From the NCBI GenBank assembly GCA_025062105.1, contig JANXAQ010000125.1, forward strand, positions 1 through 32,467: a DNA stretch of 32,467 nt, in the 5' to 3' direction. Origin of the DNA: Thermoguttaceae bacterium. GTDB taxonomy: Bacteria; Planctomycetota; Planctomycetia; Pirellulales; Thermoguttaceae. Every line of letters starts with the position of its first letter. Positions within the stretch are counted from its first letter, which is position 1. This document shows, piece by piece, positions 8,296-16,211 of this stretch. The notes below the pieces were generated by a model. That model worked only from the letters and a program-made list of their open reading frames with translations, did not search any database and was not told the origin of the DNA. The translations under genes were made by a program, and so were the position numbers.

Positions 8296-9087
8296 CTAAA
8301 ACGCTTGACTGGGGGGCGGATGCTGGCTGGCAAGCGGTTCGGAACAAATGGGCACAGCCTGGATGAGCCGATCGTCAAAGCAGGGTGCAATTTCATATCC
8401 TGGCGGCACCACCAGAAACTGGTCCGGGTCCCAGGGACCGTCCACCAATTGCTGCAGGAGGCGGAGGTCCCCTTTTACAAGATCAAATTTCCACCCCTTG
8501 GCCGTGGCCTCCTCCCGAGCCTTTTCGACAAACGGCTCCTCCGCCGCTACACCCATCTCAATATAAGTCAGTTGACGATAGTTCCGGGTCATGTTGCCCA
8601 ATTGCTCGACCAGATATCGGGCATTCTCTTCTCCGTACCGCGCCACTAACTCCGGATAAGAAATCCGCCAACCAAAAGGATTCCGAACCGCATCGGGCGA
8701 AAATTGCTCCAATTGATCACCCCGTTCGATCCAGCCGGTGGTCTTAAAATAAGTGCCCGGGTTTTTGTGGAAGTAGTCCAGATACCGCTGTAGGCTGCCG
8801 AAAAACAGCGTCATGCAATCATGTCCCCGTGGCACTACCAATGGTAGCTTCTCCGCGCGAAGTCCTATAATTCCGTTCGAACAAAGGCAATAGCCTAATA
8901 GAATGGCCTCATAGCGGGTCGGATCCACGGCGGCAATTGACTCAGCCAGTCGGCTTCGCATGGCGGTAGCGCCTAGGTCATGCAGGCCTTTGGGTAAAAA
9001 CTCCAGATCCACCTGGTTGACCGATCGGGCAACCACGGCACAGGCCTCTCGATACAAAATTTCACATACAATCCACTTCAACCGCAT
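8296..9087 (-). CDS. DUF1638 family protein
   Basis: The 263-residue protein has the conserved marks of DUF1638: an N-terminal CEILYRE (8-14), GYCLCSNGI (65-73) and VPRGHDCMTLFFG (85-97). Cys8, Cys67, Cys69, His89, Asp90 and Cys91 could form a metal or cofactor site. The biochemical role is not known to me; the family is commonly found near corrinoid proteins and UroD-type methyltransferases, and such a methyltransferase-like gene lies at 871-1902. The ATG at 9087 has AAAGGG 5 bases upstream. No transmembrane segment is seen, so it is probably cytoplasmic. Family assignment is good, function unknown. Confidence 0.8.
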   Translation of the reverse strand: MRLKWIVCEILYREACAVVARSVNQVDLEFLPKGLHDLGATAMRSRLAESIAAVDPTRYEAILLGYCLCSNGIIGLRAEKLPLVVPRGHDCMTLFFGSLQRYLDYFHKNPGTYFKTTGWIERGDQLEQFSPDAVRNPFGWRISYPELVARYGEENARYLVEQLGNMTRNYRQLTYIEMGVAAEEPFVEKAREEATAKGWKFDLVKGDLRLLQQLVDGPWDPDQFLVVPPGYEIAPCFDDRLIQAVPICSEPLASQHPPPSQAF

Positions 9088-9658
9088 CGCTACCCTTTTG
9101 CAGAAATAGATAAAACAAGACCCATTCCCCTTATCAGAGAATATACACTCTGCGGATGGATCAGGTGAACCCTAGGGAGGAGAAAAATAATCTCCCTCGG
9201 CAGAGCGGACATTAAACTGCCGGTAATGCTTCAGCCGAATGAAGTGGGCCTAATCTTTCTCCCTATGGCACCAAGGGGGGCGAGTGAATGGGAAATACCT
9301 GAAGGCGGAAGACAGAGAGCAGAACGCAGAGGGGGACTTCTGCGATTGGAACGTGTTCTGCGTTCCGCCTTGTCTGTTCGTTGTCCAAAGCCTCCGCAGT
9401 CGGCTTCGCCTTCGGCTCAGCCGACCTTTCGCTCAGAACCACCGGCGTGTTTCTTCACTCGGCCGAAATGTTACCGCTGCCCAGGCCTTTTTGAGGGTTA
9501 TTTGAGGGTTAAATGCCTCCGCAGGTAAAAATCTTCGGCTTGTTGGCGAGTCCAGCAAGGCAGGATAGGATAAAAAGAAGGATTCCGGTGGAATGCTCAG
9601 GCAGCTGAGGTAACCCACTCGAACAATTTTCTTTTCCATTGCTAGGCTGAGGGGTTTA
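9088..9658. other. Intergenic, inverted repeats but no gene
   Basis: No convincing gene. The stretch 9329-9365 contains the inverted pair GAACGCAGA/TCTGCGTTC. The sequence around 9390-9440 is rich in short TCGGCTTCGCC-type palindromes. Their role is unclear. Confidence 0.45.
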
Positions 9659-10354
9659 ATGGAACTGCAACCTCCTGGTGCGATAGGTCGAGATGTCTGT
9701 GCCCGCTGCGGCTCGGCAGAAAACCTGGAACCATTCGATTATCATGCCTATGCCCGGCGCACGCATTATGCGGAATTGCCGCGGGGATGGCGACTGGCCG
9801 AGTTTGCAAAACTCTTTCAAGGTCGGACCGTCTATCACCAATTGGTGCAACTGTCCGTACTGATTTGTAGCCGATGTGTGTGGCAGATGCGCTGCCGACG
9901 GGCCTTCTTGTGGGCCTTAGGAATTGGGCTGTTGGCCGCAGTGGCGATATTGGCCTGGAATGGGTATCGGAAGTTTATGCAGGATTTTACTCAAGCCCAG
10001 CAGGCCATGGAGCAGTTGGAACGTACTCGGCCTCCCAGTTCACCTCGCAAAGAACTTCAAGCCCTGGATCCGGATCGACGGCGGAGCCGGATCTTTGATG
10101 AACGAGAGGCCCAACTCCAGCGGGCTAAAGACCGGGCACTTTTATTTGCCTTGCCGTTGCGGGCCGGCAGCTTAGTGGCAATGGTGTTGGCCGGGCTGGC
10201 TGTGGCTGGAGCCTTGTGGGATTTGCGCTGGGAGCGGATGGGCCAACGGGCCGCGGTGGCCGCTGTTCGGACCCAATGCCGACGTCTGGGACTCAAATAC
10301 GTCTATCCCGGCCATTTGCCAGGCGGCCAACCTTGCAGCCAACCTTTGCCGTAA
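9659..10354 (+). CDS. Two-TM protein with N-terminal CxxC pairs
   Basis: I do not recognise a family. The 231-residue protein has two CxxC pairs, Cys14-x-x-Cys17 and Cys70-x-x-Cys73, which together could bind one zinc ion as a split zinc ribbon. Two transmembrane segments follow (about 81-100 and 161-186), separated by a charged, probably helical stretch (105-160, rich in Gln, Glu and Arg) that may form a coiled coil. The N-terminus is likely cytoplasmic if the zinc site is reduced. The ATG at 9659 has GAGGGG 4 bases upstream. It has no clear operon partner. It is a plausible real gene on its start signal, composition and membrane pattern; function unknown. Confidence 0.7.
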   Translation: MELQPPGAIGRDVCARCGSAENLEPFDYHAYARRTHYAELPRGWRLAEFAKLFQGRTVYHQLVQLSVLICSRCVWQMRCRRAFLWALGIGLLAAVAILAWNGYRKFMQDFTQAQQAMEQLERTRPPSSPRKELQALDPDRRRSRIFDEREAQLQRAKDRALLFALPLRAGSLVAMVLAGLAVAGALWDLRWERMGQRAAVAAVRTQCRRLGLKYVYPGHLPGGQPCSQPLP

Positions 10355-10758
10355 ATGTCTGCACCCCATTCAGCCCACCGACCCTGCCTACGTCTTGACA
10401 GGAACAATTTTGCGAGCTCACCTTGCCGTAAACTTCTGTTCCCTCCCCTGGGCCAACTCGCTGTTATACACAACTTAGAATTCAGACGCTTGGACATCAC
10501 TTTAGGCAAAGCAGGAAAAATCGTTGAACAACACAGAATGGATCAAATAGAAAATATAGGAAAACCATTTTCTGAAACAAAAGACCTCCTGATCTTCTAA
10601 ATGACTTTTCCTAAATTGTGCAATTTATCCAAAGTAACCGTTGGCTTGTTTTGAAAGGTTGATTTATCCCCCGGATTGGGGCACTCGTTTGCTGCTGCTG
10701 TGAGGGTAAATCCATCCCAAAGATGTGTATCACAGCGAGCCTGGGCCGGAGGAACTGC
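10355..10758. other. Intergenic, doubtful small frame
   Basis: An 81-codon frame (10355-10600, plus) starts right on the stop of the preceding gene (TAAATG), but its composition drifts from GC-rich to AT-rich and it resembles nothing I know. I do not call it a gene. The rest is AT-rich with no recognised element. Confidence 0.4.
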
Positions 10759-11004
10759 TCAGCCTCCTCCAACCGGCGGAAAACAGGCGATTTCCGCTCC
10801 GGGGGGAATCGGAGTGTTGTCGTCGGCATATTGACCGTTGAGTGCAAAAAGCAATAGCATCTGCCGGGCAGCAAGAGCTGGATACCGTTTTACTAATTCC
10901 GCTCGAAGGATGCCGATCCTGGCCCCGTTTGGCAACTGCAGCCGGATCCGCTCCTGGCCCACCACCTCTCGCACCTGTGCAAAAAGCCGAACTTCTACCT
11001 CCAT
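10759..11004 (-). CDS. moaD: MoaD/ThiS-like sulfur carrier protein
   Basis: The 81-residue protein has the ubiquitin-like MoaD pattern: MEVEVRLFAQVREVVGQ at the N-terminus, a LPNGARIGILRAEL helix region, LFALNGQYADDNTPI and the terminal PPGAEIACFPPVGGG. The C-terminal Gly-Gly is the site that is adenylated and thiocarboxylated in the family; MoaD then donates sulfur for molybdopterin synthesis with MoaE. I chose the ATG at 11004 because GGAGG lies about 10 bases upstream; a GTG at 11040 would add 12 residues. No moaE, moeB or other molybdenum cofactor gene is nearby, so a different partner (for example a ThiS-like role) cannot be excluded. It is preceded by a G-rich (sense-strand) repeat. Confidence 0.82.
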   Translation of the reverse strand: MEVEVRLFAQVREVVGQERIRLQLPNGARIGILRAELVKRYPALAARQMLLLFALNGQYADDNTPIPPGAEIACFPPVGGG

Positions 11005-11109
11005 CTGCCCGTCGCCTCCGTATGCTACTGTCTCTGCCACACCGGACGCAGTCTCCCTGCCGCCTATCTTCTGGCTTCTTCCCTCGGCGACTTTCTCTCT
11101 CCTGGCTGG

Positions 11110-11240
11110 TCTTTCTCCTACCTACGCTCCGCCTCCCACTCTCTACTCCCCTCCCTCCCAACTTTCCTCTCTCCTCTCCCCACTACCTACTCCCCACTCT
11201 CCTCTCCACCCCTTCCGCCTTTCCCCACTACCTTGGTGTC
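11110..11240 (-). repeat. C/T-rich degenerate repeat (G/A-rich on minus strand)
   Basis: This is the counterpart of the repeat at 1903-2085, with units close to CTCTCCCCACTACCTACTCC on the plus strand. It lies upstream of moaD, so the G/A-rich strand is again in the sense of the downstream gene. Confidence 0.7.
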
Positions 11241-11649
11241 TTACTCTTCTGGCTTGAGTCTCCCACACCCTACCTACCTTTGGGGTGCGGCTGAAATTCT
11301 GTGGGGGGATTTGGGGAAAATATAGGCAAAACAAGCCTAACCCCCAGAAAGCCAACTTTGCACAAAACCTACCCATTTTACTTCCAATAGACACCTAAAC
11401 TCCTTCCAGAGACTCATAGCCCCTGGAATCGGGAATCCGGAGCTTTTTGCTTTTGAACATGCCAGTGGAAGAGCCGGTTCGATGGCCCAGGCGATTATCT
11501 ATGTTCCCCAACTCTTCTAAACTGACCACAAAAAATCAGCCGCACCCTTACCTTTGCCGACTGTTTTCTGGGAAACTATCTGCCAGAACTGGCAGTGCCG
11601 TGGAACTTCCACACTCTACTGAACTTTGCCGAGGACTTTCGGCCGCCGA
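11241..11649. other. Intergenic, faint dispersed repeat
   Basis: No gene recognised. The stretch about 11330-11372 (AAGCCTAACCCCCAGAAAGC and following) is similar to about 28856-28895, which suggests an old dispersed repeat shared by the two sites. Confidence 0.4.
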
Positions 11650-12315
11650 CTACTTAGTGTGGCCGGCCAGGCAGATGGCATCCTCTTGAATCTGAAGGGA
11701 TTCTACCTGGACTTGCCGGCCGGTTTCCGGATGGCGGAAATCCAGGCGGATTAGGGCTACAGGTGCGTTGTCGGCTTGGCTCCATTCCAGGCGAATTTGT
11801 CGTTGGGATGCCAGTTGGCTGATTCGGTCGATAGCTTTTATAAGCGGCACTGGCAAGGCGCCGGCCCGCAGGCGGCGGATACGTAGGGCCAGCAGATTCG
11901 GCTCTAGCAAAGAGATTTCACAATGGATCGAAACGACACAATCGACGATACCACTCTTCCATCGGCAGTAGCCCACGATTCCCTCCGGTCCAATCTGCAC
12001 CCGGGGATCGCTCCAGCCTGCGGGCAACGCTCCTGGATGATTTTGGAGCATATCCACGGCAAACCAGCCGTTCAAATGTTCCTGAGAGAAACAGCTCTGC
12101 CATTTGCCTGGTCGTGCGAGGGCATTGCGTAGGGCCAAGATGCGGCGCACCATTTCGTCGCTAGCTTGTTTTGCCTCTGTCGGCTCGGCAGTTACTAGGC
12201 GTCGGTACCCGGCCGGCACATGCCGCAGAGCCAGCCATAAGCATAGGACTATCAGCAACCCGCAGGCCACAAGAGTACCCACTACCCACAACAGACGCCG
12301 GACTACTTTCTGCAC
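11650..12315 (-). CDS. One-TM envelope protein of unknown function
   Basis: The 221-residue protein has a single N-terminal membrane segment (about 8-29, VVGTLVACGLLIVLCLWLAL) and a soluble domain that would be periplasmic. The domain contains SQEHLNGWFAVDM (about 77-89), GPEGIVGYCRW and RLRAGALPVPL segments and ends without a second membrane span. The general layout resembles small membrane-anchored beta-rich proteins (YpmS/DUF2140-like), but I cannot assign a family. The start is a GTG at 12315 with GGAGG 7 bases upstream. It stands alone and reads away from the M2 element at 12393. Confidence 0.7.
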   Translation of the reverse strand: MQKVVRRLLWVVGTLVACGLLIVLCLWLALRHVPAGYRRLVTAEPTEAKQASDEMVRRILALRNALARPGKWQSCFSQEHLNGWFAVDMLQNHPGALPAGWSDPRVQIGPEGIVGYCRWKSGIVDCVVSIHCEISLLEPNLLALRIRRLRAGALPVPLIKAIDRISQLASQRQIRLEWSQADNAPVALIRLDFRHPETGRQVQVESLQIQEDAICLAGHTK

Positions 12316-12392
12316 AGATTTTCCTCCAGCTTGTAAGTCTTGCGGCTAGAGAGCGTAAGGTGGCGCAAGGCAACCGGGGAAATTCTCTATAA

Positions 12393-12539
12393 CTTGACTT
12401 TTGACAATTTTCCTAACCTCTTTTCTGCTCAGGAGTGATGGCGTACCTTTCTTTGTTCACACAATTTCCTAAATCCAGTAATTTCAAGGAGTTATGGGTT
12501 TCTCTTTTCGACAAAAGGCCCAAAATGGGAAAAGTCGAG
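12393..12539 (-). mobile_element. M2 element copy f
   Basis: Inverse-orientation M2 copy from CTTGACTTTTG to AAAAGTCGAG. It is close in sequence to 29071-29218. Flanks TATAA and CTTAG do not form a clear duplication, so one end may have changed. Non-coding. Confidence 0.75.
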
Positions 12540-12731
12540 CTTAGAAAAAGGCAGACTCTGTGGAAAACTTCCTTGTATGTAGGCACAACGCCACCAAACC
12601 AGGAGCAATCCCGACCAGCATGGCCAAAAACCCATCAGGATCCGGAAAACCTATCAACAGAGCGAACATCGCTACGAATCCGACCGATCGGAGCTTTGGA
12701 ACCTGGTGTCTAATTCAAATGAAATATTTTT

Positions 12732-12919
12732 GGAACCTCTGCATAATTCAAGGGCGATATTTTGATACCATTTTGGATGTCTTTCCTCTAACACCACCTA
12801 TAGAGCTGAAGCTTTGCTAGCACCCAATAGATAGTAGGTGTTCGGATAGAAGAACCGAACCGCTATAGAATCAAAAGTCCATAAAGTTCACTACATGTTC
12901 AGGATTTTGCAGAGGTTCT
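12732..12919 (+). mobile_element. M1 element copy D
   Basis: Complete M1 copy with both ends, immediately followed by a partial copy. T-rich flanks hide the duplication. Confidence 0.82.
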
Positions 12920-13080
12920 TTTTACATTATTTTGGTGCCTTCCAGCTCTAACCCAATACATAGGATTGGTAGTACTGGTAGCAACCTACATATAGTAGCT
13001 CTTTGAATAGGGCGGGCCGATCCTTACCGAATCAAAAACACATCAAGTTCATTCTCTGTTCAGGATTTTGTGGAGGTTCC
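12920..13080 (+). mobile_element. M1 element copy E, left end missing
   Basis: The interior and right end match M1 (CTCTAACCCAATACATAGG and the terminal TTCAGGATTTTGTGGAGGTTCC), but the left terminal repeat is absent. The right end of copy D takes its place. This looks like an insertion or recombination that removed about 30 bp. Confidence 0.7.
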
Positions 13081-13114
13081 TTTTCTTTTGGAATGATCTA
13101 GACCTACAAAATTG

Positions 13115-14665
13115 TTAAGCGGCCTGGGCGCGGACAAAGATGAAGTAGGCCAAAAGGACCAGGGCTAGCAGGTACATAAGCCAGCGTACGTCTCGGCCCT
13201 GCCCGGCCAGGAGCTTAATGATCGGATAGGCGATAAAGCCCAGGGCAAGCCCATCGGCAATGGAATAGGTAAGCGGAATGCCCAGGATGATCAGGAAAGC
13301 AGGCACAATCTCCGCCTCGTTGGACCAGTCCATGCGAGTTACGCCCCGGATCATCATGGAACCGATGATCACCAAAGCAGGGGCCGTAATCGGTGGATAG
13401 CTACCTACCAGGGCCACCACCGGGCTAAAAAACAAAGCCACCAGAAACAGCACCGCTACGACCAGAGCGGTCAGCCCGGTTCGGCCACCTTGAGCCACCC
13501 CCGAAGCACTCTCAATGAAACTGACCACGGTACTGGTGCCCATGGCAGCACCGGCCACGGTGCCGATAGCGTCCGAGACCAGCGCCTGCTTGATCCGAGG
13601 GATTCGGTTTTCTTTGACCAGGCCGGCCTGTTCGGTAACTCCAATTAGCGTGCCGAGCGTGTCAAACAAGTTCATAAATAAAAAGATCAAGATAAATGGC
13701 CACATGGCCCAGGCTAGGGCCCGGCGGAGATCCATTTTCAGCAGCGTGGGAGCAAGCGACGGAGGAGCCGCCAGAGGCCCCTGTTGGAGTAATCGCTGGG
13801 TAGCTTCCCGCAGCTTCTGAAGTTTCGCCCACTCCTGCTGATGTTGTTTGTCCCATTTGTCGATTTGTTCCCGAAGAGCAACTTTCTCCGGCCCCTCCGG
13901 AAGTTCCTCTAATTTTAGCTCTAGCCGAGAACGTTCGAAATACTGCCCCAGACGGGGATAGAAATATAGAATCGCCAAAGCCAAAACGGTGGCGGCCAAG
14001 ATGCCCCAAATAATGGCTCCCGGAACCCGACGGGCATGTAAACCAGCAGTGATCAGCAGGCCGAAACCAAACACGATCAAGTCCGGGGCGGCAAAATGAG
14101 GATTCAGCTTCACCAGGGTGCCCGGATCGGCAATGACCAACGAGCCGTTCTCAAAACCGATAAAGGCAATAAAAAGCCCAATGCCCACGGCAATACCGTG
14201 CCGCATGGTGGGGCTAATCGCCTCCAACAACTTTTCCCGCACCCCTAGCAAAGAGAGAATCAAAAACAGTACCCCAGAGATGAAGATGACGCCCAGGCCG
14301 ATTTGCCAAGGGGTCGTTTGGTCCGCTTGAAGCACGCCTCGGTGGATCTGAGCCGTAATCAATGCACTGGCCGCTGGAAGCAATGAAAAGACAAAAAAGA
14401 AGTTCTCACCCATGCCCGGCGCCTGAGCTACGGGAAGCCGAGCATATAGGCCCATAATGCCTGTAGCCAAGGCGGCGGCCAAACAAGTAGCCGTCATCAC
14501 CGCCCCAAAATCCAGCCCCGTCTGCATACCGAACATGGCACCAGAAAGCACCGCTGGCTGTACAAAGATAATGTAGGCCATGGTCAAAAAAGTAGTCACC
14601 CCGGCCAACAGCTCCGTACGCAGGGTGGTTCCGTGTTTGGAAAGCTCAAAAAAGCGTTCTAACAT
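13115..14665 (-). CDS. AzgA-type hypoxanthine/guanine/adenine permease with a charged insertion
   Basis: Proton-driven purine uptake is the known role of this NCS2 branch (AzgA, PbuG, PbuO). Markers: GVTTFLTMAYIIFVQP (22-37), APGMGENFFF (82-91), FENGSLVIADPGTLV (171-185), LFDTLGTLIGV (333-343) and the later FIESASGVAQGGRTGLTALV segment. About 12 or more membrane spans are visible. At about 238-300 there is a strongly charged, Gln/Glu/Lys-rich, coiled-coil-like insertion between two spans, which raises the length to 516 against the usual 430-450. The ATG at 14665 is chosen for its excellent AAGGAGGAGG site 8 bases upstream; an in-frame start at 14725 would add 20 residues. Neighbours are unrelated. 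Confidence 0.9.
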   Translation of the reverse strand: MLERFFELSKHGTTLRTELLAGVTTFLTMAYIIFVQPAVLSGAMFGMQTGLDFGAVMTATCLAAALATGIMGLYARLPVAQAPGMGENFFFVFSLLPAASALITAQIHRGVLQADQTTPWQIGLGVIFISGVLFLILSLLGVREKLLEAISPTMRHGIAVGIGLFIAFIGFENGSLVIADPGTLVKLNPHFAAPDLIVFGFGLLITAGLHARRVPGAIIWGILAATVLALAILYFYPRLGQYFERSRLELKLEELPEGPEKVALREQIDKWDKQHQQEWAKLQKLREATQRLLQQGPLAAPPSLAPTLLKMDLRRALAWAMWPFILIFLFMNLFDTLGTLIGVTEQAGLVKENRIPRIKQALVSDAIGTVAGAAMGTSTVVSFIESASGVAQGGRTGLTALVVAVLFLVALFFSPVVALVGSYPPITAPALVIIGSMMIRGVTRMDWSNEAEIVPAFLIILGIPLTYSIADGLALGFIAYPIIKLLAGQGRDVRWLMYLLALVLLAYFIFVRAQAA

Positions 14666-14837
14666 TCTGGCAACCTCCTCCTTGAACCCCGGCCCGTCAA
14701 GATACCACACCTCCAGGCCCAGCAAGCCCCAAATGGCCCTCCAATTCCATCTTGGAAAATCACTTCCCTAGGAATGCCAATAACTTTTATACGGGAATTT
14801 GTTTTCTAGTGGTAGAGGGCAGGAGGGAAGTTGGAGT

Positions 14838-16172
14838 TTACTTGTGCTTGGGAACTGTGCAGGGGGATTGGAGAGAAGAGGAGGCCGGCAGTGCAGACGG
14901 CTCTGGCGGTTTTACCACGCGAAACGCCGTGAGCCGACCATTGTTGTTTCGGCAATAAAGTTTCCCTCCGGCCAAGGCCGGCATGGTCCAGAAGCGCCCC
15001 CGGAGTAATTTAACCCGGCCGTGTTCTCGGTAGGCTTCGGGCGATGCGTCGGCAAGAATCAGTTCGCCTTGGAGGGTTTGAATGAGTAATTTGCCGCCGG
15101 CCACCAAGCACATAGGCCATGCCAGAGGACGGTGCGACCAACAGACTTTGCCGGTCTGAAAATCTAGACACTTGAGGTTCATTCCGTAGCCGCTTTCCCC
15201 AGCTAGGCTCAAATCCTCCCGATCCGGGGCATACAGATAACCTTGATAATAGACGGCCGTAAGACATAGCCCCTGAACCTCTTCGTTTTTCCAGACGATC
15301 GAGGGTTTGCCGCCGTTAAACTCCACGACAGCACATTCGGCGCCGCCATAATTGCGGCCATGAAACGGAGCAAGGAAAACCCGATTGCCTACCACCACCG
15401 GAGTAGCCACACTCATCTCCCCATAGGGAACCGACCAACATTCTCGGCCTGTTTGTCGGTCCAGACATCGGCCGGTGCCGTGGATGATATAACGGCGATT
15501 GCCCACCTGAGCTGGCATCGGTGCGGCACCGTTCCAGCCGCCGCTGCCCCTGGTGCGCCAGAGCTCTTGTCCGGTCTTTTTGTCATAGGCAATACAATGC
15601 ACTCCTACATCGACCACCAACAGTTGCTCATCGACCAAAACCGGGGCACAGACGCCGTATTGCTGGCTGTCGCTTGCTCCGGTCTGGGTCTTCGCTTTTC
15701 GCCAAAGCAATTTGCCCGTGGCCGCATCCAAGCAATGCACCTGGCCATCTAGGCTTAAAGTATAAACGGCTTGCCCATCCGTGGCCGGAGTGGACCGAGG
15801 GCCGGGAAATCGCACATCGCTGGTCTGATCGCTCTTGGCCGGATACGAATATCGCCACAGCACTTGGCCGCTTTGCGCATCCAAGCAATACACATGGTCT
15901 TGCTCATCCCGGTGGCCCATCCCATAGACCCTGCCCCGATAGGCAATGACCGAAGAAACACCACTGCCCAACTCGAATTCCCAGAGTTTTTCCGGCGGCC
16001 AGAGGGTAATCTTCTCCTCAGATACGGCGCTACGATCCGGTCCGCGCCACTGCGGCCAACCGCGTCCATACCCTAACTGGGCATCATTCTGAGCTGCTGG
16101 GGCGGTGGTCGGCCAAGTCAGTAAAACCAAAAGTCCACTTTTCATGAACAAATAATTTCTATTTCCCATCAT
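14838..16172 (-). CDS. Secreted PQQ-like beta-propeller protein, WPQWRGP type
   Basis: The 444-residue protein begins with a signal peptide (about 1-27, ending at AAQ) and then the WPQWRGPDR motif (39-47), which marks a very common planctomycete family of periplasmic propeller proteins. At least six BamB-like blades follow, with units such as VYCLDAQSGQVLWRY, VHCLDAATGKLLWRK, CIAYDKKTGQELW and LKCLDFQTGKVCWSH. The start ATG at 16172 has a GGGAGGGG site just upstream. Its stop is 172 bp from the permease start and its start is 40 bp from the stop of the GH38-like gene, so it may be co-transcribed with the latter. Role unknown; it may bind a protein or polysaccharide partner. Confidence 0.88.
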   Translation of the reverse strand: MMGNRNYLFMKSGLLVLLTWPTTAPAAQNDAQLGYGRGWPQWRGPDRSAVSEEKITLWPPEKLWEFELGSGVSSVIAYRGRVYGMGHRDEQDHVYCLDAQSGQVLWRYSYPAKSDQTSDVRFPGPRSTPATDGQAVYTLSLDGQVHCLDAATGKLLWRKAKTQTGASDSQQYGVCAPVLVDEQLLVVDVGVHCIAYDKKTGQELWRTRGSGGWNGAAPMPAQVGNRRYIIHGTGRCLDRQTGRECWSVPYGEMSVATPVVVGNRVFLAPFHGRNYGGAECAVVEFNGGKPSIVWKNEEVQGLCLTAVYYQGYLYAPDREDLSLAGESGYGMNLKCLDFQTGKVCWSHRPLAWPMCLVAGGKLLIQTLQGELILADASPEAYREHGRVKLLRGRFWTMPALAGGKLYCRNNNGRLTAFRVVKPPEPSALPASSSLQSPCTVPKHK

Positions 16173-16211
16173 ACCCCTCCCTCAGATGACGGAGGCGTTA
16201 GCTGGATAGAT

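Noticed and set aside
10355-10600. 81-codon frame beginning at TAAATG after the two-TM gene
   Set aside because: Translational coupling is conceivable, but the composition and absence of any recognisable pattern do not support it.
11477-11500. GGTTCGA-containing segment as a tRNA T-arm
   Set aside because: No acceptor, D or anticodon stem can be drawn around it.
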